A stretch of 64,000 bases of DNA from Oryzias latipes (lineage: Eukaryota > Chordata > Actinopteri > Beloniformes > Adrianichthyidae). The translations under genes and the position numbers were made by a program. Positions 35,761 through 47,395 of the stretch are shown piece by piece; position 1 is the stretch's first letter; every line of letters starts with the position of its first letter. The notes below the pieces were generated by a model. The model was not told where the DNA came from, did not search any database, and saw only the letters and a program-made list of their open reading frames with translations. The stretch is taken from positions 24,913,166 to 24,977,165 of the forward strand of contig NC_019867.2 in the NCBI RefSeq assembly GCF_002234675.1, written 5' to 3'.

Positions 35761-37289
35761 ACAGCACTACTCACTGAAACACCGCCCACCTCGCTCCCTT
35801 CAACAACTCCCACACCCAAAGTTGTCTCATCAATCCTTTTTCTCCCCTCAGTCTCCCTTCCTCCCTCCATCACCTCCTCTTAAGGCAGATCTCAATCCAG
35901 GCCTCAGCAGACTGCACTTCCTTCCGGACTGAACCGCCTTTGAGACACCCGCCTGCCCGCATCCAGTACTTCATCAGAGGACGATCTTAATGGCGTCACA
36001 CGCTCCCCACAGAGCCAATCAAACTAGTGGGATTGAAAAGACACTCCAGCGCTCCGTCCTTCAGCAACTGTCAGCCAGAGAATGTTACCACACAATGTCC
36101 CACTGCCTCTGTTTCTACGCCTCAAGAGCCATGGGAAGAAGCACTTAGAGATTTCACCCCGAACACACACGCACACCGTTCAATACCCCTAGTTGTCCAA
36201 TGACCTGTCAAAGGCGTGGCAGCGTGGCGTGGGGTAGCCTGCCGCCCTGCTCACCAGTCAAACAGGTTCACGCTTTCTTGCACTTGGACTGCGTCTCTCC
36301 AGAAGGCCCCGGTGCAGCAGTGCCAGCTGCGCCACGGCATCGAGTGAATGTTTGTGAAATGTGGCCGCTAGTCCACATCTCTATGCGTGGCGGTAGATCG
36401 CGAGAGCCTGCAGCAATACCCCTTTTCAGCACTCGGGACTTTGACCGTCCAGGCTCACAGCGTCATTGTTCCATCCATGTCCACACCTGCCATTAAGAGA
36501 GAGAAAACCAACAAAAACATTGTGCAGCATGAGATTGTGGGGGTGGGGTGGGTGGGGTTTAGCATTACATTTTCTCTCTCTCTGATGATTGTGGATTTTC
36601 CACAGCATCTCCTGCGCTCGACTCGTCCGACCCTTTTGAACACCAGCTTCACCCCAGGTACTGGCGTGCTTTTTCACTTCACTGCCCCAATGAGCAGGTT
36701 CGCCGAATAGGAAGGGAAAAGCTCGTCTGCAGAGAGTCGAGAGGCTCCAACACATTCCACGGGGAGGAGTTGGGAGGGTGAGACCGATAGCATTATTTTT
36801 ACGATAAACCTAAATGTTCCTGCCAATTATTTATGAATGCAGAGTTCAGTTCGAGAGTAGGCGAGCCACCCTGAAGCAGAACAACTGGCCGTGAATGCGA
36901 GTTCCCAGAGCGAGGCCCCACTTTGTGTTCATGTCTACAAAAGCACTAAATGTTGAAAACACCTTTCTCTTTTGCCTTCTCAGCTATTTATTGTTTCTGC
37001 AGAAATGCACACCTTTTAATGTAAATAAGTTCAGAAATATTTGTCTATCGGAAAACGTATTTATTAGAAATACTAAATCTATAGAAAAATCTATATAAAA
37101 ATATATTTAGACATAGCTTTTGTTCTTGTGAGGTTTATCAGAGGTTCCTATATGTCGTTTGTTTGCACAGCCAAGTCACTTGGTAGAATATTTAGAGGTG
37201 TCTCTTGTGCCCCTGCAGCTGTTGAATTCGGCACAGTGCTCCTAAGAAATGTTTTTGTCATGGTGGGTTCTAGAAGTTCTCTCGCAATG

Positions 37290-37310
37290 CCCCCCCCCCC
37301 CCCCCCCCCC
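37290..37310 (+). repeat. Poly(C)21 tract
   Basis: Twenty-one uninterrupted C residues, followed by TTTGG. Probably inside the mxd1 3' UTR. Confidence 0.95.
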
Positions 37311-38523
37311 TTTGGTGTGGTTTTGGCAAGGAGAGGACCAGAGGTGCATGAATGTAAACCTCTCTGTAGAGTAGCAGCACGGTGCCAAAAGAAAGGGAAA
37401 AGTCACAGGTGGAGGTACTGGTGTGGAAAAACCCCACAAAGGAGCGACATTAGAGAAACTGATATGGAATAGTTTGATGTTTGAGTGTGGCATGCTGCTT
37501 ATTTTTATCTTTTCAGATGTAGGAACTGTGTAGCCCCAATTGCAGAGAAAAAACCTCCCTAATGTGGTGGTGGTGGTGGTGTGAGTGGGCAGGTGTGTTC
37601 ACAGGAATGCCATCTGTCCTCCCGTGCACGTGTACGTTTTCTATTTCCACTGTCTTCAGAGAGAAATCATCAGGGTGGTGGAAGGTGGGTGGCTTTAAAT
37701 AATTGTAAGGCTATATTTCTGTTTCCTGTTTGTTTACTAGCAGAATGAAAAACACACACACAAAAAAAAGGTTCGGCTGTTGATTTAAGCCTTGATGTCT
37801 TTGGGGAGTCTCCCTGGTTTAACCCATACATGTTCTCTCTGCCTTCTGCCAATCTACCTGTATGTGCGTGTGCACTTCCTGTTTGTCAAGCGACCGTCCG
37901 TGAGCACGACTCCCTCCTCCACACGCCGCGCTGGCCTCCCCGGTGCACACTGGAGTGCACAAGAGAGCATGCTCAGTAGATGTAGATATGTTAGAGGGTC
38001 ACGTGCATCTATTGCTCTGCAGCTGCAACCACCACTCCTTCCTGGTGCTTTCAGCACCTGCCATCAAAAGCAGGTGTGGAATATCTTGAAGAACAAGACT
38101 ACAGTCAGACCAGTTGTTTAAGCTACAGCTTTCATTGTCAGGGGGAAACGTGTGTGTATTTAATCTCTTTGCACATGTTGTCCCTGCGTGGCTAAAAATG
38201 CCTTAAAAACAGACTCAAAAGTATGATCTAACTGAAGCAAGTCTTTGTGATGTTAATCAAAATGTATGGCCGCGGTCATTCCTTTTCATCGTGGCGGTCT
38301 CAGGTATGGTGCTTTCCTGCAGTACACCCAAGAAACACTCTGACACGCTGGTGTCTCCATGAACATCTTCATCACCTGCCGCCTTTAACATCAGCAAGGT
38401 CAAATGTCTGTTTTTCTGATAAGGTGATTTTTTTCTGCACTTACTTTTTAAGATTGAAAGAATTTGGACTTTGTCTTCTATTTAAATCACTTTAAATGTG
38501 GGGGTTTGAAAAATCCCTTTCAC

Positions 38524-38575
38524 AATAAAATGTGGGGCAGCAATTTCTATTTGCCAGTGATCTTAAAAGAATAAA
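38524..38575 (+). terminator. Candidate mxd1 polyadenylation signals (two AATAAA)
   Basis: AATAAA occurs at 38524-38529 and 38570-38575. The second is followed by TGTTTG and GTTTACTG, a plausible downstream element. Confidence 0.4.
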
Positions 38576-38580
38576 CTGTT

Positions 38581-41159
38581 TGAAACCCTTGTTTACTGAC
38601 CTACAACCTTGTCTCGACCCTTCTCTCTTTATAAATTTCTACAAAATACTGAGGTATTCATACAAAGAGGGAAATAGATGGGAATGAGGGGGATTATGAG
38701 CACCAGGTGAAGAGGAAGTCTCACAGGGGTTTGAGCCTCTGCAGCCAGTTCCACAGTTCTGGAACAATCGATGAGCCAAACTCCAGATTTGTGTTCTCAC
38801 AGCCTTCCAAGTGCTGCTGCATGAACAGCGATCAGAGCCAAGGTGGATGAAAACGAATGAGGAGGATAAGTACACAGAGGAGCATTCTTCATCTTGCCAG
38901 AATAAGCAATCCAGTGGCTCTTGTCAGCTACGCAGAATCCTCTGATCTTCTTTCTTTTTGGTGTTTGAGAGTTGTTTAGTATCAAAGAGTCTCCTGAACT
39001 AAAGGGAGAAGAAACAGCCCTGAACATAAAAATCCTAGAAACTAGTTGACATCATTTGAAAATTAATTTAAATTAAAAATGTAATTAAAAAAATAAGGCC
39101 TTTCCTGTTCTGCCAGGCTTTAGGGATACCTGTCCGGCTTGATTCACTTTTTTTAAATATGGTCCCTTCTGTTTTTCCGTACTTTCCTTAGCCAATGGCT
39201 TGCTTCATTCTTTGCATAACAGAAACTTTACTCCACCCTTGGCAACCCCATTCCAGGGCACTTAGGAAGTGCAATACATTGTTGTCATGCCAAATCTTTT
39301 ACTAACAAATCTCCCAGACTGTCTCGAGAAGACAGTGAGTCAACACCACAACACCACAACAAAAAGCTCACCTACGGGGAATTCCCCCTGCTCTGATTTA
39401 CATCCCGATGTTGATCACTGACAGATTTGTTACACTTGCCACTGAGTTTCAGACTCAATTCTGAAGGAATGAACAAATTCAGATAAAATGAATTCAATGC
39501 TGTAGAATGTCTAATAAGATCACTGTGTAAAGCTGGACTCCAGTGGCGGTCAGGCTGATGTTCTTTTAGATCAATTGCATTTATCCAAGATGCAGTTCAT
39601 GCCCTTAAATGTGAGATAAATACTGTATGTTTACATATACATATATAAGCATTTCATGGCTTTCTTTTTCTCAAACCTAGGAGCTACGGGTTTCCAGTCC
39701 AAACCATCTTCCTACCGCTACCATATCTGACTGTTCTTATGCGTGGTTTCATTTGACACCTATGATGACATCATTAAGTGAATGACAAGATTTTATAAAA
39801 AATGTATTTTTTAATTGTGTCTCAAAAACTAATGTTGGACCTTCTATGTATAATTAAATTTTGATACTGTTTATCTTCATGGATACACCTTTTGTGATTT
39901 CACAGTAATAAACACTTTCATTCAGAGCAAATTTTAAAATAAACTTTTCTGAAAACTGCTTTGCAGTTGGTGCAGTTGGGCTCTCTGGATCTATCTAATC
40001 CCTAAATCCCTTGCTGCTGTAAAAAAAGAAAACATTCACCGAAAGACACCCTTCCCATGTTCTCTGCTAGTGAAACAGGAGTCAGACGTCAGAATTCAGC
40101 TTAGACTGAGCCGAGCACCAGCCGCTTCTGCCCCAGTGTATTGACATAACCTGTGCTCTGCATGGCAAAAAAAAAAAAAAAACTTGTGTAAGTTTGTGTG
40201 CTAGCTTTGTGTCAGGGTCACAGCCTTACTGACCCACCTCTCTATGTCCTCATTGGTTAGATTAGACAAATCCAGCAGCTTATCTGGGACCTGGACGCCC
40301 AGTTTACTTTGACCTTCACCTCTCTGCCCCACCCTGACTCATCATCAACACACACACACCGAGGTGTGTTTAGAAACTTAACACAACGACCACGCCCCCG
40401 TGACACACCTGTAGGGTACAGGCAGCACAAAAGAAAAACAATGCCTCTGAAAAACCACAAAACCAAATCTGTCACAGAAAATGATGAAGACTTCAGGGAT
40501 TATTCACGTGCAGGTGTCAAGCCATCAGTGAAGAGCATTAAATGATCTTCTCCTGCCCTAGCTCCACCCACCACACTTTTGGTCACGCAACAGGGATTAC
40601 ACTTTAAGTAACCCAAAATACCCCTGTTTTCACCAGGGCTCATCAAACTTCTAGGAAAACACAATTAACTGCAAAACGTTTTTTTCTTTTTAACGTCCTG
40701 CAGCAGTTCTGGACTGCAAGGACCAGGTTTTTACAATTCTTCTTTCTTATTGCACCTTTTGGACAAAACATATTCAAAAACTCACCAAAATTTGCATGCA
40801 CCTGGTACCCAGTGAAAATGAATTTTGGGCAAAGTCAATGACACCCCCCCCCCAATAAAAGGTGACATCACAGCGAGTGAAACCATCCCAAAAAAAGGAT
40901 GGTGATTTCATTTTTATCAAAATGTTTCAACTTTCATTTCTTTATGATTTTTAATGTTAATAACACATTTACATTTTCTAAGTATTTTCATTGATGTTAT
41001 TTTCTTTTGTTAGGATACAGGATTACAGTATTCAGATACGCTACAGTAACACCAGAATTTCTTACAGTAAGATTTAGGCTGACAATTTAGGCTTCAAAAA
41101 GGGAACTATAGAAGTCAATGGGTGACGTCAGAGATGCTCAGTCCAGTAATATATTTGTC
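38581..41159. other. Intergenic DNA downstream of mxd1
   Basis: No gene, RNA or clear repeat boundary recognised. Short open frames (for example reverse strand 38639-39027) have no known domain. A16-type and C9 homopolymers occur. Confidence 0.4.
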
Positions 41160-41261
41160 TATATGTATACCTATGATGACAATTGCAGGCCCCTCTCATC
41201 TTTTTAAATGGGACCACTTGCACAATTGTTTGCTGACTAAATACTTTTTTGCCCCACTGTA
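41160..41261 (-). mobile_element. Solo end of a Tc1-like transposon
   Basis: Read on the reverse strand the block starts TACAGTGGGGCAAAAAAGTA and continues TTTAGTCAGCAAAC, the typical inverted repeat of a common teleost Tc1-like family, followed by sequence typical of its subterminal region. TA at 41260-41261 is the target dinucleotide. The other end is absent, so this is a truncated remnant of about 100 bases. Confidence 0.65.
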
Positions 41262-42503
41262 GACCTGTATGTCATCCCCAGGTGACCAAAAAAATAAAAC
41301 AGTTGCTATGGAGATGAAACCACCATAAAAGTTGCCATTTTGAAAAAAGTACATGACCAGGCTGGGAGAGGCAGAGGGGCCTGTAGCATTAGGGGCAGAT
41401 AGAAAGGGAGTAATGGAAGGGGAAGTGAGTGCTCATAGCGCCTGCGGGCCATACAGCATCATTCGTGGCTTGAATTTTTTATCATCTCTTTGGATGATGT
41501 ACAAAGCATGTGACATCTCCTCTTCTCTAGGATGAATAAGATTGAGAACAAATGGCTATGAAGCAAACAGCAGTGTATTTGTGTAACATTTTCCTGAAGT
41601 TCTATTGCTACACACTGTAAGTCACATGACTGACTAAGAAGAAAATTTCCATCCAAGCTGCTCGACTTCATCTCAGCTTCCTTTGATTTCATTGCCAGCC
41701 TGCTGCAGCACGACTCTGAGATCTGAGTGACACGATCGTCTCCCATCACAGCTGATGGATTAGATCAAGGGATGAAGATTGGAGCACGAGTATGTGCGAG
41801 TCTGTGCGGACAGATGGAGATCTCTGTGTGAGGGAGGGAGGCCTCCGAGGAGGCCAGAGTGAAGAGAGCCCACCACTAAGGGGAACTGTAGACAGAACAA
41901 AAGCAAGGGAGCCGAGCCGCCAGGAGCAGAGTGGCGAAGCTCTTCTCACTGCCCCCTCATGAGTAACAGCTGGCATATCAAAGCACCAAAGAGAAGCAGT
42001 TTCAAAGCAGCAGGGCTAATGGAGAGAGCATTTTGATTCTGTGCTTCCATGGAGATCTGGGATTTCAGAGTCAAAGAAAGCCATGAAATGCACAAAGCAC
42101 CACCAAACCATTTAGTTCAAAATATTGCCTTGATCAGAGGGTGATTTACACAGGTTAAGCAGGCCTCTAGACTTACTCTTTGCACTGGTTGCACCGGTGC
42201 GCCTAACTTTTTTTCTGAAGTTTGGTGCACCCACTTTCTTGACCATATTGCATCAGTAATTTCACATAGGCATTTGCCTTTTTATTCGCTGTCAATAGTG
42301 GCAGTCAGACTTCTACCATCTTCTAACATCTACTCAGGGACTGCAGATGAAAAATAGCCCTTTGGCTAACTCTTGCATATTGACAGAAAAGTGTATTAAT
42401 ATGCGCTGTCCCCTATATTAAATATTAAATAAAAGACTTAAATATGGTTTACTTACAAAACAAAACGTCCTTCATTTGAAAAAAAGTTCTACAATAATGA
42501 AAT

Positions 42504-42560
42504 ATACCATACCATACCATACCATACCATACCATACCATACCATACTATACCATACCAT
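42504..42560 (+). repeat. (ATACC)n pentanucleotide microsatellite
   Basis: About eleven units with one variant (ATACT) abut the 5' edge of the LINE fragment. Confidence 0.95.
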
Positions 42561-43330
42561 AACTGAAGTGGCTGATATCAAGAAGTCCTACCAATGGTTA
42601 GAAAGGGCTGACCTACAGGACAGTACTGAAGCGCTCATCCTGGCAGCTCAGGAACAAGCCCTGAGCACCAGAGCAATAGAAGCTCAGATCTACCACACCA
42701 GACAAGACCCAAAGTGTAGGCTGTGCAGAGAGGCGCCTGAAACAATCCAGCACATAACTGCAGGGTGTAAGATGCTGGCAGGTAAAGCATACATGGAGCA
42801 CCACAATCACATGGCTGGAATAATATACAGGAACATGTGTGCAGAAAATGAACTGGAAACCCCAATGTCAAAATGGGAAACACCTCCGAAGGTGGTAGAG
42901 AATGAGAGGGCAAAGATCCTGTGGGACTTCCAGATCCAGACTGATCGGATGGTAATGGCGAACCAACCATTGTAACCATGGAACAGAGGAAAGCCGTTGT
43001 GGTGGATGTGGCAGTGCCAAGCGATGGGAACATCAGGAAGAAGGAACATGAGAAACTGGAGAAATACCAGGGACTCAGAGAAGAACTGGTGAAAACCTGG
43101 AAAGTGAAGGTGACAGTGGTGCCTGTGGTAATTGGAGCACTCGGGGCAGCAACCCCCAAGCTGGAGGAGTGGCTACAACTGATACCTGGAAAGACCTCAG
43201 ACCTCTCAGTCCAGAAAAGCGCAGTGCTACGAACAGCTAAGATACTGCACAGGATACTCAAGCCCCAGGCCTCTGGTAGAGGACCCGAGCTTGTGTGAGT
43301 GACCACCCGTGGAAGGGTGAGAGGGGCGTT
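42561..43330 (+). pseudogene. LINE ORF C-terminal fragment with restriction-like endonuclease, frameshifted
   Basis: The translation runs in two frames, 42568-42975 and 42978-43298. The first has a zinc-knuckle pattern (CRLCREAPETIQHITAGC) and KWETPPKVVENERAKILWDF. The second has VVVDVAVPSDGNIRKKEHEKLEKY and VVPVVIGALGAATPKLEEW. This is the usual C-terminal end of teleost non-LTR elements with an R2/R4-type restriction-like endonuclease. A small deletion near 42972-42985 shifts the frame and removes the first acidic residue region of the nuclease. Reverse transcriptase is missing: the copy is 5'-truncated. Clade is inference. Confidence 0.8.
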
Positions 43331-44209
43331 TTTGTTTTTAATATATGAATTTACAATTAAGATATGGAATGTAAGTCAGTTCCTCTTAAAAGGCATTTTT
43401 AAATAGTTCAGTAAACCCAATAATGTAGCCTATGTTCATTTCAATAACAAAAAATACATATATTCGTGTTTTTTGTTTTTTTTAAACTGTTATTTATTTT
43501 GGGCACCCCCTACGAGATTGCCCGTACATCTGGCTCCAACTGTCGGGCACGTGCGCATGGTCCCAAACTGAGCGACTCAAATGTAATTCTCATAAATTCT
43601 CAGAATGACTGGGTGCACCATTGTGACCATGGATTTTTTAGGCACACCATTAAAAAATCCAGTCGCACATCCTGACAAATTGGTCGCGCTCTAGAACCCT
43701 GTTAAGTGGTTTTTTTTTTGTGTTTTAAAGGACATTTCTTTTTAAAGGCATGCAGTCCTAATGTTTGAAGAAGTGATTAATTGGATTGTTTGTGTTCTCA
43801 GAGTAAAAGCCATTTTTTGCAGATTTAAACCGTTTTAGGTGATTATTTAACTTAAATTTGCATACCAGGACAGTGGTACACAGACCCAGAACACAACCCT
43901 AACATTTATTTGGATTTTTGTTTCACCACAAACATTGTATAGACACATGTACATTTATTTATAGAAATATTTTAAACCATCCTTCAGACACAAATGATGC
44001 AGACATGCATATTTTTTATTCCTCTAGAGGTTGGCAACAATAGTAACAATGAGACTTCAGGAAACTGAGGAGCAGGGCAGCAAGCCAAGGCCTGACAGCA
44101 TAGGTCTTTGATCCTTCAGCTTATGCTACATCACAAACCATCATCATGATTAACTGGCACTAATTGAGCTTCATCTGGGTGAAGTTCATACCAATGACAA
44201 TGTTCTCCA

Positions 44210-44372
44210 CCTCTCTCCTTGTCCTCCAGAGATTATATATAGTGTAAATATAAATCCTCAACCCTTCCCCGGGTGGTTTCTCATACCAAGCTCGGGTCCT
44301 CTACTAGAGGCCTGGGAGCTTGAGGGTCCTGTGCAGTATCTCAGCTGTTCCTGCCACTGCGCTTTTCTGGTT
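44210..44372 (-). mobile_element. 3' end of the same LINE family, inverted
   Basis: Read on the reverse strand, it matches the end of the fragment at 43215-43330: CCAGAAAAGCGCAGTG, GATACTGCACAGGA, AGGCCTCT and TAGAGGACCCGAGCTTG, then ACCACCCG. It continues through TATATATAATCTCTGGAGG. Sequence similarity may extend to about 44020. It is a short 5'-truncated insertion 0.9 kb from its sister and in opposite orientation. Confidence 0.7.
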
Positions 44373-45486
44373 AAATGTGATCATTTTTCTTTGGTGTCAA
44401 TTCAGCGCCTAAAGTATTGCGCATCAAAACCGTAAATCCGCGAATCAAAATGCATAAATTGAGAACCAAAACCCACAATTTGCAACCTAAAGCTATAACA
44501 CAAAGCACAATCCTATTTCTCTCACCATACTTTTCTCTTTAGCTATGGACACAAATCCTGCAAGCTGAGTTTTTCATGGTAAAACAGCGCCCTCTTTTGG
44601 ATTTTCTTTACACCAACCACATCCGTTGTCCTTTTTTTCTGTCTGGAGAATGTTTGGGATGGCCTCGTAGAACCAAACAGTTGTTTGTTTGTGAGGCTTC
44701 TGTGAAGTTTGTTAGGGCTGTTAGATTCACAGAGGATTTCTATGACACAGGTCTTTTCTAAAGCTCTAAAGATGTAGTATTTCCATGATTTTAGCTGCCT
44801 CTTCCCTTTTTTCTTTTTTGTAACTTGTGATGCTCTCTTCAATTCTTTGGTTTGGCTTCCTTTTTGCAATGTTTTTACCTTACGTCTGCAGCTCTCCATG
44901 TTTGTCCTTCTTTGCCCCACCCACTCCTCCTCCCCTCCACCTTATGAAGCAAGCAGACTCATATTCAACACTGCAGCAAATCTCCTGCTTTGTGTGGAGC
45001 TGCTATTCCTTGTGTTTTTTAACAAGAGTAATGTCTAACGTGTTTGCTTGGGTGGAAAGTTGGTCTGTAAGGCTCCAATCTGGTGTTACACTGATGGGAT
45101 CGAGTAAATGCAGGTTTGTGCTCGCAGATGCCACCCTTGACAGGATGCTCCCAAAAAAAGCAAATGAAACAAAAGAGGAAGGGTAATTGTTGCTTCATTC
45201 AGCTGTTGTATGCAGCGGGTGAAGAGGCTGAACTGAACGCTTGATGATGGGAATCAGACGCTTCTGGGTACCTATTATTTCACACTGAACTTCCTCCCCA
45301 AAAGGGTCTTATTAATGCAATCAAATGCAGACATGCATTGAAAACAAAACTGTGTTTGTGTTTAATTTACCTGTGTGTTTTAGTTTTACTTTTCCTGATT
45401 GTAATGGGTTTTGGTGTAAGACAAGACACCATGTTCCCTTCTTCACATGTATCACCATCAGCTCAGCTGGTGTATTACTGGTGTTT

Positions 45487-45502
45487 TAGCGCCCTCTGGT
45501 GG
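45487..45502 (-). promoter_or_regulatory. CTCF-like motif, reverse orientation
   Basis: TAGCGCCCTCTGGTGG is the reverse complement of CCACCAGAGGGCGCTA, a full match to the vertebrate CTCF core. It lies between mxd1 and the filament gene. Motif evidence only. Confidence 0.6.
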
Positions 45503-45578
45503 TTGTAAAGAGTTCTGTCTGCATGTGTTCGTTCGTCTTAAGCAGAACAACTTGAAAAAAAAACCATATACCATACAC

Positions 45579-45740
45579 TAGGGCTGCACGATATGAGGAA
45601 AACTCACAATTTGTGATTTTACTGATCAACATTGCGATGATGATGTTGATATCACTTATGATACATAAACAAATAGCAAAAAGCAAAAACATAATTTCAT
45701 TTCACTGCAACAGTTTTATTTCAATAAGTCAACATAACTT
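45579..45740 (+). mobile_element. Left part of a TAGGGCTGCACGATA-type hAT-like repeat
   Basis: It begins TAGGGCTGCACGATATGAGG and contains ttgcgatgatgatgttgatatcac, then gcaacagttttatttcaataagtcaa, shared with 31085-31260. No right end was found nearby. Confidence 0.6.
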
Positions 45741-47266
45741 AAATTACACACCAAATGACCCTAGTCCTCATGGGAGGTGAGCATCTAGCATTAAAGGTTG
45801 ACAAACCCCTAAAGGGATATACCTAACGGTAAACAACAACAGACATTTTAAAGCTAGATTTTCAAAGTTTTTCCTTTTGTTTTGCCCTTAGCAAGGGGTT
45901 TTGGTGGAAAATGTGTGCAGCTGTTCACTCTTTGGTTTTTGGATTTTGTCTAAATGAGTACAACAAAAAACAATACTAGTAATACTATTAACAATAAGAC
46001 AAAGACCAACTTGGGTCAAATGTTTTTTTTTACATTTGATAGAGTGATTGATAGTAGTGATAGAAAGGTAGTAATAGTAATAGTAAAAGTGATAGATAAG
46101 TTAACATAGAAACCAATCAATAAAAGCTTGAACTTCAATATGCTATCAGATTTAACACATTCTGATATGTTGCCTGAAAAGCTGCTTAAACTATTCTGCA
46201 GGCCTCTTTTTCTTCTGACTGTCACTTAAGTTACATGTATATTACAAGATTTATCAGTTATTTTTATCTAATTACTAACAGTTTTGTTTTATTTTGATAA
46301 TGCTTCAAAAAAAAAAGAAATACATTTTATGTATATAATGTTTTTGATCATTAGAGAAAGTCTCATGTGTGCCGTTACTGTTTATGCTGTGCTAACAGAC
46401 AACGCAGGGCAATAAAAGACGCCCTGGTTTCTCATGAGGCCATAAGCTTTATTAAGTATGCCTTGGTGGAGGCGGTGCAGCAGTTGTTTACTGTGTGGGC
46501 TGCATTCCAGACATGCCCCGTGTTTTACAGCGGTGGAGGCGCCTTGTGTGGTGTTGGGAGGGGGAGAGGCTGCAGCCCACTGAGCCTGAGAGGCCTCTGC
46601 TCAGAGGCGTGGTCCTGAACCCGGATCAGCACCAAGGCCAGCGACACGTTGAATGCTGCAGAATCACAGCTGATTCGTGTTTGTTTTTTAGTGCATGGGG
46701 ATTTGGACTGCATTAATCTCCATAGAGAATCCAACTTTTGCTTGTTAAATGATGTGCAGATTTGAGCCATAATCATTAACTTCATTTTTTTGTGAGGCAA
46801 AATCCTCCTTTCCTTTGTGGTCCGTTCGTGCAGAGTCACGACCCATCATGTGCTCACACAATGCGGAGCTAAGGGAAACGAGAGCGTCTGGATGCAGACT
46901 GCAGCACCAGCTCCGCACATCGATCCCATTGACCATTCTGCTTGCACAGCAGAGACAGCTGCAGTGACACAGACAGCGCGCACACGAAAGTTTTGATCCG
47001 TACAATCTGGAAAAAAGTCCTATGATCGGTGCGCAAATGTATTAAGATGTGGGATTCATCAAATGTGCACCTTAGGAGCAGTGAAGGTGAAACAAAACTC
47101 CAAACACAGCCGTGTTCGGCACTGGAATGCAGGACAGAGATGAGCTGCATGAGTGAAGCCGTGTCTCCCCAGAGGGTGGAGGCTTTTTTTTTTTTTGCAA
47201 AAGCTTGCAGGTTTCCCCTGATCTTGTGTTGTTGCTGCGTCAAATGATGCGCCTCGGCGCCCTAGC

Positions 47267-47273
47267 TATAAAA
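47267..47273 (+). promoter_or_regulatory. TATA box of the filament gene
   Basis: TATAAAA lies 129 bases upstream of the start codon, in GC-rich context. It puts the transcription start near 47297-47300, leaving a 5' UTR of about 95 bases. Confidence 0.75.
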
Positions 47274-47395
47274 GCACCTGTCTTGGCCAGACATCATTCG
47301 CATCTCACTTTTCTCTCTGTCACGCACTTTCACCCTCACGCACACCTAAACTCCACACTGTCCCTCAGACGGGTTCCACCAGCGCAAGAACAACC

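Larger units (their letters stand above)
35761..38580 (+). other. mxd1: mxd1 3' untranslated region (approximate)
   Basis: This is long non-coding sequence after the stop. AU-rich ATTTA motifs occur at 36829, 36986 and 37059, in line with an unstable regulatory mRNA. A 21-base C run lies at 37290-37310 and a GGT run near 37568. Two AATAAA signals at 38524 and 38570 are candidate ends. The true 3' limit is not shown by sequence alone; the long UTR is inferred from family habit and absence of earlier strong signals. Confidence 0.45.
42161..43700. mobile_element. hAT-like element hosting a nested LINE fragment
   Basis: The left edge AGGCCTCTAGACTTACTC and the right edge (reversed) AGGGTTCTAGAGCGCGACC form weak inverted repeats. 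Flanks GTTAAGCA (42154-42161) and GTTAAGTG (43701-43708) share six of eight bases. GGTGCACCCA lies near both ends in mirror orientation. Between them sit the ATACC repeat and a reverse transcriptase gene fragment, so this element appears to have been invaded. Confidence 0.5.
44373..47230. other. Intergenic DNA upstream of the filament gene
   Basis: No gene recognised. Contents: CTCF-like motifs at 44585 and 45487 and the left end of a hAT-like repeat at 45579. A reverse-strand open frame at 44543-44920 is Lys-rich without a known domain and is not supported. Confidence 0.4.

Noticed and set aside
44543..44920. 125-residue Lys-rich reverse-strand protein
   Set aside because: No homology recognised. 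A-rich DNA explains the composition.
46902..46982. REST/NRSF site upstream of the neuronal filament gene
   Set aside because: Half-like segments CAGCACCA (46902) and GACAGCGC (46973) occur, but they are about 60 bases apart and do not form the canonical or known split motif.
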